DNA from: Halocynthiibacter sp. SDUM655004
GTDB taxonomy: Bacteria > Pseudomonadota > Alphaproteobacteria > Rhodobacterales > Rhodobacteraceae
Assembly (NCBI RefSeq): GCF_026015885.1
Contig: NZ_JAPDUG010000002.1
Span: 992,001-1,056,000, forward strand
Length of the DNA: 64,000 bases
Reading direction: 5' to 3'
Shown here piece after piece: positions 54,071 through 63,182 of this stretch. The notes below the pieces were generated by a model. That model made no database searches. It was not told the DNA's origin and was given only the letters and a program-made list of their open reading frames with translations. Positions within the stretch are counted from its first letter, which is position 1. Every line of letters begins with the position of its first letter. The position numbers and the translations under genes are program-made.

Positions 54071-54706
54071 ATGGACTTAGTTGTCGTCGGCACTGGGGGG
54101 CTCGCGAGAGAGTTTTCTGCTTTCTTTTCTGAAGAAGTAAACATTGTTGGCTACTCTTCGACCAACCCAGAAGAATTCGAAGAGTTCGCCCTACCTGGGA
54201 AGTACTTCGGAAGCGACATAACTCCAAACAGTGTTGGAACCAAATATGCGGTACTAGCAATAGGAAGCCCCGCTACAAAGAGAGCGGTTTCAGACAAGCT
54301 CAATAAGTTAGGGTTCGTATTTCCTAACTTAGTGCATTCATCAGCCGTTACGGCAACAAACGTAATAGAGGCTGATTGCGAAGGAGTAATCATCTCTCCG
54401 AACTGTGTTGTCGGCACTAACGTCCATTTTGGAAACCATGTTTACATTAACTTTATGGTCGGGGTCGGTCACGACGCTACATTCGATAACTTCGTTCAAG
54501 TGAACCCGGGAGCGCAAATTGGTGGCGCCGTTTCAATCGGCGAAGAGGTCTTGATTGGTTCAGGCTCCACCGTTTTACAAGGGCAGAAGATTAATAAGTC
54601 CTCAACCGTCGGCTCAGGGGCCGTTGTATTCTCAACTGTTGCTGAAGATTCTACCGTAATTGGAAATCCCGCAATGCGTCTAAAACTTCCGCGGCGCGAA
54701 GAATAA
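54071..54706 (+). CDS. NeuD/PglD-like sugar O-acyltransferase
   Basis: 211 residues: an N-terminal Rossmann-like PglD_N domain (MDLVVVGTGGLAREFSAFF, VGYSSTNPEEFEEF, VLAIGSPATKRAVSDKLNKLG) and a left-handed beta-helix of hexapeptide repeats (VIISPNCVVGTNVHFGNHVYINFMVGVGHDATFDNFVQVNPGAQIGGAVSIGEEVLIGSGSTVL), with the catalytic His in VGHD. Acetylates sugar hydroxyl or amino groups using acetyl-CoA. RBS GAGGG precedes the ATG. First gene after the proposed island end. Confidence 0.88.
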   Translation: MDLVVVGTGGLAREFSAFFSEEVNIVGYSSTNPEEFEEFALPGKYFGSDITPNSVGTKYAVLAIGSPATKRAVSDKLNKLGFVFPNLVHSSAVTATNVIEADCEGVIISPNCVVGTNVHFGNHVYINFMVGVGHDATFDNFVQVNPGAQIGGAVSIGEEVLIGSGSTVLQGQKINKSSTVGSGAVVFSTVAEDSTVIGNPAMRLKLPRREE

Positions 54707-54908
54707 CCAGCTCGACAGCAAACTACAGAAAGAAATCAACTTCCTTCCCTTAATAAGGGACTAGATTGGTTGCGGAACAATATAGCCCCATAATCAGCTT
54801 ACTAATGCCCTAAATTCCTTTAAATTCTAGTAAGAGTGGTTTTTACCGTATCTAAGGCTGTTATTTATTTTTAGCAGAACAGTTATCGTGCACAAAAGGA
54901 TTTGAATT

Positions 54909-55154
54909 ATGGCAGACTCGCAGGTCATTCTCGACAAGGTAACAGAGATTATCCGGGAGTTATTCGATGAGTATGACGGCCCCGTCACCATGACAACGAC
55001 AGCAGATGATATCCCTCAGTGGGATAGTCTTGCGCACGTCCGTTTGATGATGATGATTGAGATGGAGCTCGGTGTGCAATTTAGCACATCAGGTATGTTG
55101 GGGTTCGAAAACCTCGGCGAGATGGTTGAAGAAGCGGCAAAGCAAAGCACATGA
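54909..55154 (+). CDS. Acyl carrier protein
   Basis: 81 residues with ADDIPQWDSLAHVRLMMMIEMELGVQFS; the Ser of DSL is the phosphopantetheine site. Discrete ACPs next to FkbH proteins carry a glyceryl thioester. Its stop overlaps the FkbH ATG by four bases, so the two are coupled. Confidence 0.92.
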   Translation: MADSQVILDKVTEIIRELFDEYDGPVTMTTTADDIPQWDSLAHVRLMMMIEMELGVQFSTSGMLGFENLGEMVEEAAKQST

Positions 55155-57046
55155 CAAACTGCAACTTTCCTTGGCGGCCACCTCTGGCCAAAGACTGGGC
55201 TGAGCGTTTAACTGAAATTGAGGCAACTCTCGCCGAGGAACGAGCGCCAGACTATTCAACTGTTAAAACACTCGCCAATCAGCAATTGGGCCGACGCGAG
55301 CAGCTTCTGGTAGAACGCTTAGCAAAAAAACTCAAGAAGGCGGCCCTGATTGACGATGCGTTTGCGCCCATGACCATCGGGTTACTCGGCAATCGCACAT
55401 TAAGCTATCTTCCTGACCCTTTGGCGGCAGCCGGGTTGGCTCGGGGCCTCTCTATTTCCTCTGTAGAGGCACCATACGACAGCGTAGCGAGCTTTGCCTT
55501 CTCGCCTGCCAACTGTTTCGCCCAATCTCTTGATGCGGTCTTGGTTGTGCTAAATGAAAGTGCTCTTGCAAGCAAGCGGCCTCTGCTTGATGTTTCGGCC
55601 GAGAAGGAAGCTCTTGCGGATGCTGAAGAGCTGTTTGTCGCACTGGCATCAGCAGCAAAGCAAAAAACGGGCTGCCCAGCGATTTTTGCGACGCTCCCCG
55701 CCGCGCTTCAGGTCTCATCTGCGGAGTTAGCGACGCCCGGTTCAAGTGCGCGGTTTAGGCAACGCATTAATCTCTTGCTCGCAGAAGGTGCAATCGAAGG
55801 AAAGTGGTTGTTGTGGGATCAGGCCGCGCTGGCAAGCAGGGTTGGGCTTGAGAATTGGCTAGACCCAGTTCGGTACCATGCTGCAAAAATACCCTTCAGC
55901 CTAGAAATGTGCCCATTGGCGGCGGACAACATAGCAAGCATACTAGCGGCGATGAAGGGCAAGTCCGCACGCGGACTTATTCTAGATCTCGACAACACAT
56001 TGTGGGGCGGTGTCATTGGTGACGACGGGCTAGCAGGAATCAAGCTTGGACAGAATTCGCCTGAAGGTGAAGCTTTCGTCGCGTTTCAGAATTTCGTGTT
56101 GGGCTTACGTGAGCGTGGTGTTGTTCTCGCGGTTTGTTCCAAGAATACCGATGAAATCGCCCGCGAGCCGTTCCGTGAACATTCCGAGATGGTTATCAAG
56201 GAAGACCATATCGCCGTGTTTCAGGCCAACTGGAGCGATAAAGCGACAAACATCAAGTCCATCGCCGAAACGCTTAGCTTGGGCCTCGAATCTTTCGTGT
56301 TCATCGATGACAATGCGGCAGAGCGCGAGCGCGTTAGACAGGAGCTGCCTCTAGTCTCGACAATCGAAGTCGGTGAGGACCCATCCTTTTATATTGAGCG
56401 GATCGCCCAGTCTGGCCAGTTTGATCATTTACCTTTGAATACTGAAGATATTTCACGGGCTGAAAGTTATGGTGGGCGCGCTGCAGCGGCTGAAATTAGA
56501 GCCAAGATCGGAAATTACGACGATTATCTGACCACCCTCGAAATGCGTATGACGATCTCTCCCTTCGATGACGTAGGGCGCGCGCGCATCACCCAGTTGA
56601 TCAATAAATCGAACCAATTCAACCTGACAACAAGGCGCTATGGAGAAGAAGATGTCAGGGCAATTGAGAACGACCCCGATCAACTAGGTTGGCAAGTTCG
56701 TCTGGACGACAAATTCGCTCAGCACGGCATGATCGGTGTCGTGATTGTTCGGCAAGATAGCAAGGAATGGATGATTGATACTTGGCTGCAATCCTGTCGT
56801 GTCTTGGAACGGGGCGTAGAGCAGCGCGTGATGGATAGCCTGTTTGAGGAAGCCGCGAAGGCAGGCGTTGAGAATATAGTCGCGCAGTATATTCCGACAG
56901 ACCGTAACAAAATGGTGTCCAGCTTCTATTCGGACATGGGTTTTAACGTTGATTCAGAAAACGATGACGGCTCGGTTGATTATTCTTGTAGCGTACAAGA
57001 CTATGAACCGCATCGAACCTTTATCGATGTTAGCTTAGAGAAATAA
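55151..57046 (+). CDS. FkbH-like HAD phosphatase-acyltransferase
   Basis: 631 residues: an unrecognised N-terminal SGNH-like region (to about 270), then HAD IIIC domain ARGLILDLDNTLWGGVIGDDG with nucleophile Asp near 278, VLAVCSKNTDEIAREPF, FIDDNAAERERVRQELP. A GNAT-like end follows (ITQLINKSNQFNLTTRRYGEEDV, MIDTWLQSCRVLERGVEQRVMD, YIPTDRNKMVSSFYSDMGF). FkbH dephosphorylates 1,3-bisphosphoglycerate and loads D-glyceryl on an ACP. With the adjacent ACP and acyltransferase this suggests a glyceryl decoration of a glycan; that is inference. Confidence 0.92.
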   Translation: MTNCNFPWRPPLAKDWAERLTEIEATLAEERAPDYSTVKTLANQQLGRREQLLVERLAKKLKKAALIDDAFAPMTIGLLGNRTLSYLPDPLAAAGLARGLSISSVEAPYDSVASFAFSPANCFAQSLDAVLVVLNESALASKRPLLDVSAEKEALADAEELFVALASAAKQKTGCPAIFATLPAALQVSSAELATPGSSARFRQRINLLLAEGAIEGKWLLWDQAALASRVGLENWLDPVRYHAAKIPFSLEMCPLAADNIASILAAMKGKSARGLILDLDNTLWGGVIGDDGLAGIKLGQNSPEGEAFVAFQNFVLGLRERGVVLAVCSKNTDEIAREPFREHSEMVIKEDHIAVFQANWSDKATNIKSIAETLSLGLESFVFIDDNAAERERVRQELPLVSTIEVGEDPSFYIERIAQSGQFDHLPLNTEDISRAESYGGRAAAAEIRAKIGNYDDYLTTLEMRMTISPFDDVGRARITQLINKSNQFNLTTRRYGEEDVRAIENDPDQLGWQVRLDDKFAQHGMIGVVIVRQDSKEWMIDTWLQSCRVLERGVEQRVMDSLFEEAAKAGVENIVAQYIPTDRNKMVSSFYSDMGFNVDSENDDGSVDYSCSVQDYEPHRTFIDVSLEK

Positions 57047-57544
57047 GAAAGCCTGGATGGTCAAATCGAGCGTTTCCCTCTTTTAGGTGGCGCAGCCTAA
57101 AGTTGACGGAACATGGGCAACGGGCCGTCGACAGGATTTGAAATGCGTAATACTCGCAGACATTCCGTGCTAAGGTTTTAGCTCAATTTGGTGCTGAAAA
57201 CCGTTCAATGCTTGCACTGCGTGTAGAACCGATTTGCTGGCGATCTGGCTTTTCATTCGGGAACATTTAGAAACCAATCAATCCCAACTGAAAATTCGTT
57301 CAAACCATTAGAATTTTCATCGTGGTATGTACATCATGCACGATGCTCTCAATACATCTCGTATAAATTAGTACATCCGTAACCGTTGTTTAAGTTTAGA
57401 GCGTGGTTCCCAATAATGCTAGTCGGGCAACTGACAGTGGTTATGCAATGTGACACTTAATGATTGCACAGCCGAGTAGAGCTTAGATTTCATAAGCATT
57501 TCTATTTATGTCACAATCTATTTACTAACGCCGTTAATCGTCGT
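57047..57544. other. Non-coding 498-bp gap
   Basis: AT-rich, between convergent FkbH and exporter genes. No gene, repeat or clear terminator is seen. The fragment near 57,090 may be remnant DNA but I cannot assign it. Confidence 0.5.
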
Positions 57545-59353
57545 TCAAGTAGATGAGGTCTCTGTATTTTCACCCGCTGCAGATTCAAATTGTTGATCAA
57601 CCAAAGCTCGAAACGGTCCGTTTTGATTGAGGAGATCGCTTGGTCGACCCGCCTCGATGACCTCACCCTGATCTAGAACATAGATCATATCTGCATTCAT
57701 AACGGTACTTAAACGATGCGCTACAACGATTGTTGTACGATCAGCAATATTACTTTGCAGAGCGGACTTTACTCGGGTTTCGGAGTTTGCGTCCAGGGCA
57801 CTCGTCGCCTCGTCTAAGATAAGAATCTTACTGTTTCTAAGCAAAGCTCGTGCGATTGCGAGACGTTGCTTTTGTCCTCCAGACAAAAACGCACCGTTTT
57901 CACCTACTGGAGTTTTGTAACCCTTGTGAAGGTCCTTAATAAAATCTTCTGCGCTCGCTGCGCGTGCTGCGGCGTAAACTTCTTCATCGGTTGCATCGGG
58001 GCGACTACATTTAATGTTCTCAAAAACTGTTGAGGAAAACAAAAATGTATCCTGATCTACGAAGGAAATTTCTCTATGAATCGACGCCATGGTTGCATCA
58101 CGTAGGTCCATATTGTTGATTTTAACAGAACCTTCGCTTGGATCGTATAGACGCATAATCAAGTTCAGAATAGACGATTTTCCGCCACCGGAAGAGCCAA
58201 CCAGAGCGGTCATTTTACCCGCTTCAAAGGTTAGATTTATGTGATTAAGAATTGGCTTATCTTCTCGGTAACCAAAACTTACATCTTCAAATCGAACCTC
58301 TCCATCGCCCTCGGGCAATGGCTTCGCGTTCGGTTGATCCTCAATCAATAATGGAGCATCAATTAGCTCAAACAATTGACGTGTGATAACCAGTTTGGTC
58401 TCTATTGATACTCGCATGCGAGACAGACGCTTGGCAGGCTCGTAAGCCATCATCAGCGCTGTCACGAAAGACATCAGCTCACCCGCTGACAACGGCTGCG
58501 CATTAAATGACTTTAGTGTGCTAACGATCAGAATGCCTGCTATTGCAAAGCCCGCCAAGGTTTCCATCAATGGGCCGGTTATAGCTTGTAAGCGCACGAT
58601 TTTATTCGCTCGATTTTCTACATCAGAAACAGCTTGGCGCATTTGGCCACGCATCTCACCTTCGAGGTCGAAAACCTTGATAACTCGCGCGCCCTGCATC
58701 GATTCTTGGGCAAGTTTGATAATCTTGGCGTGCGCCGCCATCTCATTCGACATCACGTCGCGAACAGCCGAAATAAGTTTGCGTACGCCAAGGACTGCAA
58801 CTGGTCCGAAAATCAATGTTACAAGTGAGAGTACGGGTTGCTGATAGTACATCACAGCGACCAATCCAATCAGCGACAGCAAATCTCTTACATAAGAAAC
58901 GACAATCGTCTCGACCAGCGATCGAGCGGCACGAACGCTTTTTGTTAGCCGGTTAAGGATGCCAGAAGATTCGTTCGTATTGTAATACGCTGCTCCTTGT
59001 TGAAGCATTTTCTCGAACAACTCATTCTGCTTGCGAGCTACAATTCGATTACCCGCACGCTGCATGAAAACTGTCTGAATATATGTGGCAACTCCTTTTA
59101 ACGAGAATATGCCGACAATCATCAGAGCTACTGAATAGACGTGACCACTACCCTCGCTTTCGGTGAGCGCATTCACGATCCCTTCCATTGACCATGCTGT
59201 GAGAGCAGTGGTGATTGCGACTACAACCATTGCAACCATGGCGATCCCGTATTGGCGCCATTCCAATGCCATGCTTTCTTTAAGCAAACGCTTAATGATC
59301 GGATCTCGTAGCGGAACGAGAGCGCCGAATAGTTTTTTAAGCTTTGTTTTCAT
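57545..59353 (-). CDS. MsbA-like ABC exporter (fused permease and ATPase)
   Basis: 602 residues. An ABC_membrane domain with about six TM segments (IAMVAMVVVAITTALTAWSM, VYSVALMIVGIFSLKGVATYI, LLSLIGLVAVMYYQQPVLSLVTLIFGPVAVLG, LAGFAIAGILIVS) is followed by a cassette with Walker A VGSSGGGKSS, signature LSGGQKQRLAIARALLR, Walker B ILILDEATSALD, and His in VVAHRLST. Likely flips lipid-linked or lipid A-like substrates; its location suggests export of the surface polymer. Transcribed in the same direction as the second cytidylyltransferase, 54 bp away. Confidence 0.9.
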   Translation of the reverse strand: MKTKLKKLFGALVPLRDPIIKRLLKESMALEWRQYGIAMVAMVVVAITTALTAWSMEGIVNALTESEGSGHVYSVALMIVGIFSLKGVATYIQTVFMQRAGNRIVARKQNELFEKMLQQGAAYYNTNESSGILNRLTKSVRAARSLVETIVVSYVRDLLSLIGLVAVMYYQQPVLSLVTLIFGPVAVLGVRKLISAVRDVMSNEMAAHAKIIKLAQESMQGARVIKVFDLEGEMRGQMRQAVSDVENRANKIVRLQAITGPLMETLAGFAIAGILIVSTLKSFNAQPLSAGELMSFVTALMMAYEPAKRLSRMRVSIETKLVITRQLFELIDAPLLIEDQPNAKPLPEGDGEVRFEDVSFGYREDKPILNHINLTFEAGKMTALVGSSGGGKSSILNLIMRLYDPSEGSVKINNMDLRDATMASIHREISFVDQDTFLFSSTVFENIKCSRPDATDEEVYAAARAASAEDFIKDLHKGYKTPVGENGAFLSGGQKQRLAIARALLRNSKILILDEATSALDANSETRVKSALQSNIADRTTIVVAHRLSTVMNADMIYVLDQGEVIEAGRPSDLLNQNGPFRALVDQQFESAAGENTETSST

Positions 59354-59407
59354 TTTTGATTGTTTTACCGATCATAATCGCAATTCGTTATCCAAACGAG
59401 ACATGCA

Positions 59408-59815
59408 TTAGTTTTTGGGGACTGTATAGTTTTTGATAACTTCTTGACGTAGCATGGAAGTCGATATTCCATCCGTCCTAGGCAAATATACGACGTCAAC
59501 GATATCCTTGAGATCGTCAAATTTCCCTTCCCAATCAGAGCCCATACCAAAGATATCTGCTTTTTCTCGTATGATATCCTCACGCTTCTGATCCCAACTT
59601 TGCTCCGGGAACACCGCGTCAACATATCTGCAGGATCTTAGAATTTCCACGCGTTGCTCATAGGACATAATACATTTTTTACCCTTCAAGGCATTAAACT
59701 CATCAGTTGAGCAACCAATAACAAGTTGGCCCCCAAGGCTTTTCAAACGACGCAGCAAGCGCACGTGCCCCAGATGAAACAGATCAAACGTGCCATAACT
59801 AATCACAGTTTTCAT
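59408..59815 (-). CDS. tagD: Glycerol-3-phosphate cytidylyltransferase (copy 2)
   Basis: 135 residues, same length as copy 1: GTFDLFHLGHVRLL with HxGH, RVEILRSCRYVDAVFPEQSWDQKRED, IFGMGSDWEGKFDDL, YLPRTDGISTS. Differences from copy 1 cluster near the C-terminus. It supplies CDP-glycerol. It sits outside the proposed island end and is opposite in orientation, so an ancestral chromosomal copy and an island copy may coexist. RBS AGGAAG. Precedes the exporter gene. Confidence 0.93.
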   Translation of the reverse strand: MKTVISYGTFDLFHLGHVRLLRRLKSLGGQLVIGCSTDEFNALKGKKCIMSYEQRVEILRSCRYVDAVFPEQSWDQKREDIIREKADIFGMGSDWEGKFDDLKDIVDVVYLPRTDGISTSMLRQEVIKNYTVPKN

Positions 59816-60007
59816 CTTTTCTTCCTGCCTAGTAGTATCATCTGCGAACCCATTGAAACGACCAAACCAGCATTAATTGGATTGAATTGACCCATAGTGA
59901 TCGCCCATCCCTTCAAGCACCTAAATGTACTTCTGTTCAAGGCGCAAACTTATGATCGATCAGAGGGAAAAGCACTCACTTTTCAACGGAAAGTCCAATC
60001 TGTGCCA

Positions 60008-60190
60008 CTATGCACTCACCCAATCTTCAAGGCCTAAGCTTTTTAGCCGAACATAGAGCTCGTCATTATGGGCCCGATGCACGCGCCCTATTTCAAAGGC
60101 ATGTGCGGATGGATGGGCATGCTTAACGCTGCAACCAAAAGTTCGGCTTGCTACCAATGCGATTTCTTCTGCTTCTCTAGAACCGCCTTT
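60008..60190 (-). pseudogene. Truncated C-terminal gene remnant of unknown family
   Basis: A 60-codon frame without a start, immediately after an in-frame stop: GGSREAEEIALVASRTFGCSVKHAHPSAHAFEIGRVHRAHNDELYVRLKSLGLEDWVSA then TAG. It has protein-like composition and codon use matching core genes, so it looks like the tail of a once longer gene. No family recognised. It lies in the 413-bp gap between the second tagD and the zinc operon, and would mark a recombination edge. Confidence 0.4.
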
Positions 60191-60228
60191 CTAAACGTCA
60201 GTTCAAAATAGGCATTGATTTTCGCAGT

Positions 60229-60735
60229 TCAATAAAACGGAGCAATCTTCTCAGCAGAGATTACATATCCGACATCAGCGATCTGAAGGGAGGACGCACT
60301 CGCTCCGAACATCCCTGTTACGTTCACAGCCTCAAACAAACCTTCGGATTCATAGGGTTCGTTGGTTTGAACAAGTACAAGTTGATTGGCTGGTGGAGGC
60401 GGAACATGTACGCAGGCACCGATAAATGGCACGAGCAAAAATGCCGTTACCCCTGTGCCTTCATACTCGATGGGCACCATGTACCCCGGAAGTCGCACAA
60501 TCTTTCCGTTCCAATCAGAGCGGAAACCTGTGGCTTCAGGTTGCTGGCTTGCAAGCGCAGATTGGTCATGCTGAACAACCCCCTGAAGAGATTGCGCAAG
60601 ACCGGTTTGGCCCTCAGGCAAGAGGTCATCCCAATTCAAATCCACAACTTCTTCGGCCGCGCCCAGCTTTGGCATCACTACGGCCGCTGCGGCAATCGCA
60701 AGCGCTTGCCTGCGGCTAAAGGTGCTTATTCCCAT
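60229..60735 (-). CDS. DUF3299 protein with Tat signal (copy B)
   Basis: 168 residues. N-terminal twin-arginine signal FSRRQALAIAAAAVVMPKLGAAEE, then LNWDDLLPEG, the DUF3299 core VRLPGYMVPIEYEGTGVTAFLLVPFIGACVHVPPPPANQLVLV, and a C-terminal NVTGMFGASAS-YVISA. The core His/Cys (GACVH) and Pro run are conserved with the upstream copy. Found with ZrgA-type zinc genes. Overlaps the neighbouring copy's stop by 10 bp; last gene of the operon. Confidence 0.85.
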   Translation of the reverse strand: MGISTFSRRQALAIAAAAVVMPKLGAAEEVVDLNWDDLLPEGQTGLAQSLQGVVQHDQSALASQQPEATGFRSDWNGKIVRLPGYMVPIEYEGTGVTAFLLVPFIGACVHVPPPPANQLVLVQTNEPYESEGLFEAVNVTGMFGASASSLQIADVGYVISAEKIAPFY

Positions 60736-61235
60736 TCGTACAGCTCCATATGGTCAGCAACCAAGCTATAGCCTGTATCTGCGACCTCGGTCGATAGGGA
60801 CTCCGTACTCATTCGGCCGCTAACCCAAACCGCAGCCCAAAGATCGGTATCTGGCCAAGGTTCTTTGCTATGTACGAAAACAAGTTGGTTTGCTGGCGGT
60901 GGAGGCGTGTGAATGCAAGCGCCGACGTAGGGAACAAGCACAAACTCTGTTACGCCTTCCGATGTCATCTCAAGCGGAATAATATAACCCGGCATGCGGA
61001 TATAGGCGCCATCTAACAGGTCGTTTACTTTGGCGCCGTTGTCATCATAAATCGGGCGCCAATAGTCACTCGCTTCATCAAGCTCACCTTCACCGATGAT
61101 TTCGGCGTATGGAACACCAGGTGGGATCAAATCTTCCCACATAATCTCTGTCGCTCTCTCGGATAGAGAGATCGATGGGAAAGACACAGCGGCGAGTGTC
61201 GTTGCGAGTAAGTCGCGTCGGTTTAGTTGGCTCAT
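60726..61235 (-). CDS. DUF3299 protein with Tat signal (copy A)
   Basis: 169 residues. LNRRDLLATTLAAVSFPSIS is a Tat-type signal, followed by IMWEDLIPPGVPY and the core IRMPGYIIPLEMTSEGVTEFVLVPYVGACIHTPPPPANQLVFVHS, then VWVSGRMSTESLSTEVADTGYSLVADHME. It is clearly paralogous to the next gene. The start overlaps the ABC permease stop. Folded export through Tat suggests a metal-binding periplasmic protein; inference. Confidence 0.85.
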   Translation of the reverse strand: MSQLNRRDLLATTLAAVSFPSISLSERATEIMWEDLIPPGVPYAEIIGEGELDEASDYWRPIYDDNGAKVNDLLDGAYIRMPGYIIPLEMTSEGVTEFVLVPYVGACIHTPPPPANQLVFVHSKEPWPDTDLWAAVWVSGRMSTESLSTEVADTGYSLVADHMELYEWE

Positions 61236-62482
61236 GATTTCACGATCATACCATCAGCGAGTGAAAGGCGGAAAGCTCGGATTGCAGGCACCATGCTCAC
61301 AATCGCGCCAGCACAGACAACAGTAATAATCACCCAAAGCTCGCTCATTCCAGGAGGTGTTATCGGTAAGTACAGCCCGAATGCCTGATCAACGATCGGC
61401 TGCGCAACAAACAAGCCCACGTAGAGAATACCGAGCCCTAACACAGCGCCACAAAACGCCGTCAGCGCAGACTCCAGCACGAGCAGTCCTAGTATTGTGA
61501 AAGGGCTAGCTCCCATTGCACGCAATATAGCCATCTCACGCCGGCGCTCGTTCAAGCTCGACAAGATTGTGGCCATCATTCCAAGCAGCGCAGTCACAAC
61601 CACCATAACCGAAACGGCCAGCAGCGCTGTTTCGGCGATTCCGACAATCGCCCAAAGTTCCTGCAGTGCAACACCCGGCAATATCGCCAATAGCGGCTCT
61701 TCGGAATACTCATTGATGGCGCGCTGAAGCGCGAAAGTTTGAAGGGGGCTATTCACGCCGACCAATGCGGCAGTGATTGAACTTGGGGTGAGGTCCATCT
61801 GCCGAATGATCTCTTCCGGCGTTGACTGTCCGGGAACGCGCGCGCCGCTCTTCCAGTCAACATGGATCGCCTCAATCGCCTCAAGCGAAACGATCACCGT
61901 TCGATCAACGGGCGTTCCTGTCTTTTCTAGAATTCCTGATACACGAAATGGCTGATCTTTGTGCTCGGAGAAAGATGCAATGCCGTGCGCCACAACAATT
62001 GGGTCACCCGTATTATAGCCAAGCGTCCGTGCAACATCCGCCCCAATCACGGCATCAAACAGATCGCCCATAAGCTCGCCCTGCTGAATGGCAAGGCTTC
62101 TTCCGTTTCGGTATTTGTAATGTTCAAAAAACGCCTCCGTGGTCCCCATAACGCGGAACTGACGGTGGCTATCCCCAAGCGAGATCGGCACGATCCAATC
62201 CACTTCAGAACGCGACGCAATATCTTGGTAGCTTTCCCAAGTCACGTTGTTCGTTGCGTTCCCAATTCGGAACACCGAATAGAGCAACAATTGCACAGAC
62301 CCCGACCGCGCACCGACAATCAAATCTGTACCCGAAATCGTATCAGCGAAACTTGCCTTTGCCCCTGTACGAACCTTCTCCACTCCCAGAAACAACGCAA
62401 CCGAGAGCGCAATCGCCAGTATGGTCATGCCTACAGTGAGTGCACGCGCCAAGAGCGAACCGAAAGCAAGCCGCAAGATCAT
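61232..62482 (-). CDS. FtsX/MacB-type ABC permease of the zinc-linked operon
   Basis: 416 residues: one N-terminal TM (LLARALTVGMTILAIALSVALFLGVEKV), a large periplasmic MacB_PCD domain (about 40-260), and three C-terminal TMs of the FtsX domain (IAETALLAVSVMVVVTALLGMMATILSSLNERRREMAILRAMGASPFTILGLLVLESALTAFCGAVLGLGIL ... LWVIITVVCAGAIVSMVPAIRAFR). Works with the ATPase that precedes it with a four-base overlap. Confidence 0.87.
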   Translation of the reverse strand: MILRLAFGSLLARALTVGMTILAIALSVALFLGVEKVRTGAKASFADTISGTDLIVGARSGSVQLLLYSVFRIGNATNNVTWESYQDIASRSEVDWIVPISLGDSHRQFRVMGTTEAFFEHYKYRNGRSLAIQQGELMGDLFDAVIGADVARTLGYNTGDPIVVAHGIASFSEHKDQPFRVSGILEKTGTPVDRTVIVSLEAIEAIHVDWKSGARVPGQSTPEEIIRQMDLTPSSITAALVGVNSPLQTFALQRAINEYSEEPLLAILPGVALQELWAIVGIAETALLAVSVMVVVTALLGMMATILSSLNERRREMAILRAMGASPFTILGLLVLESALTAFCGAVLGLGILYVGLFVAQPIVDQAFGLYLPITPPGMSELWVIITVVCAGAIVSMVPAIRAFRLSLADGMIVKS

Positions 62483-63177
62483 GCCTGCCTCCCCTCTACA
62501 CTCACAACGTCTTTCATATAGACAACCCGATCAAACCGAGACGCAAGCCTTGGGTCGTGACTTACCATAAGCAGCGTCGATTTTTGCGCTGCAACTTGAG
62601 CGAACAACAAGTCGAGAAAATTTTCCTGACTGGTTTCATCAAGCGAAGATGTCGGCTCATCAGCAATCAGAATTGGTGGCTCACCGATAAGCGCGCGAAC
62701 AACAGCAACGCGCTGTTGCTGGCCAACACTTAGGTTCGCTGCCTTCGATTTCTCAACACCTTCGGGCAATCCAAGCAGTTTGCACATCTCAATAGCTTTC
62801 GCTGCTGCATCCGGGCAGCGTGCGCGGCGCTTTGGTGCAAACTTTAGCGGCAGCAAAATATTGTCGAGTACGGTTCCAAAAGGTAGGAGATTAAACTGCT
62901 GAAAGATGATGCCGATTTGCTCGGCTCTGAATCTATCTCTAGCCCATCCCGACAGCGAATTCAGGTTGGTTCCACCGACATTGACCTCGCCGCTGTCGGC
63001 AAGGACCGTCCCACACATCAAAGACAATAGGGTCGATTTTCCCGATCCACTTTCCCCGAGAAGCAGAACAGTCTCGCCCTGTTCGATTTGCAACTCTGGA
63101 ACGGAAATCGCGAATGATGATCGGGATGACCACCGAAAGCGGACATCCCGCAATTCTATTACAGGGCATTGAGACAA
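62479..63177 (-). CDS. ABC ATPase (LolD/MacB type) of the zinc-linked operon
   Basis: 232 residues: Walker A LLGESGSGKST, Q-loop IFQQFNLLPFGTVLDNI, signature LSVGQQQRVAVVRAL (with the unusual LSVGQ), Walker B ILIADEPTSSLDE and MVSHDPRLASRFDR. It pairs with the FtsX-type permease. Five bases downstream of the His-rich protein gene. Confidence 0.9.
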   Translation of the reverse strand: MSQCPVIELRDVRFRWSSRSSFAISVPELQIEQGETVLLLGESGSGKSTLLSLMCGTVLADSGEVNVGGTNLNSLSGWARDRFRAEQIGIIFQQFNLLPFGTVLDNILLPLKFAPKRRARCPDAAAKAIEMCKLLGLPEGVEKSKAANLSVGQQQRVAVVRALIGEPPILIADEPTSSLDETSQENFLDLLFAQVAAQKSTLLMVSHDPRLASRFDRVVYMKDVVSVEGRQA

Positions 63178-63182
63178 GCTTA

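Noticed and set aside
54071-59815. Treating the whole 30.9-59.8 kb block as one island
   Set aside because: The polysaccharide genes do continue past 53,829, but the only tRNA-end copy I found is at 53,817, so I kept that limit and noted the ambiguity.
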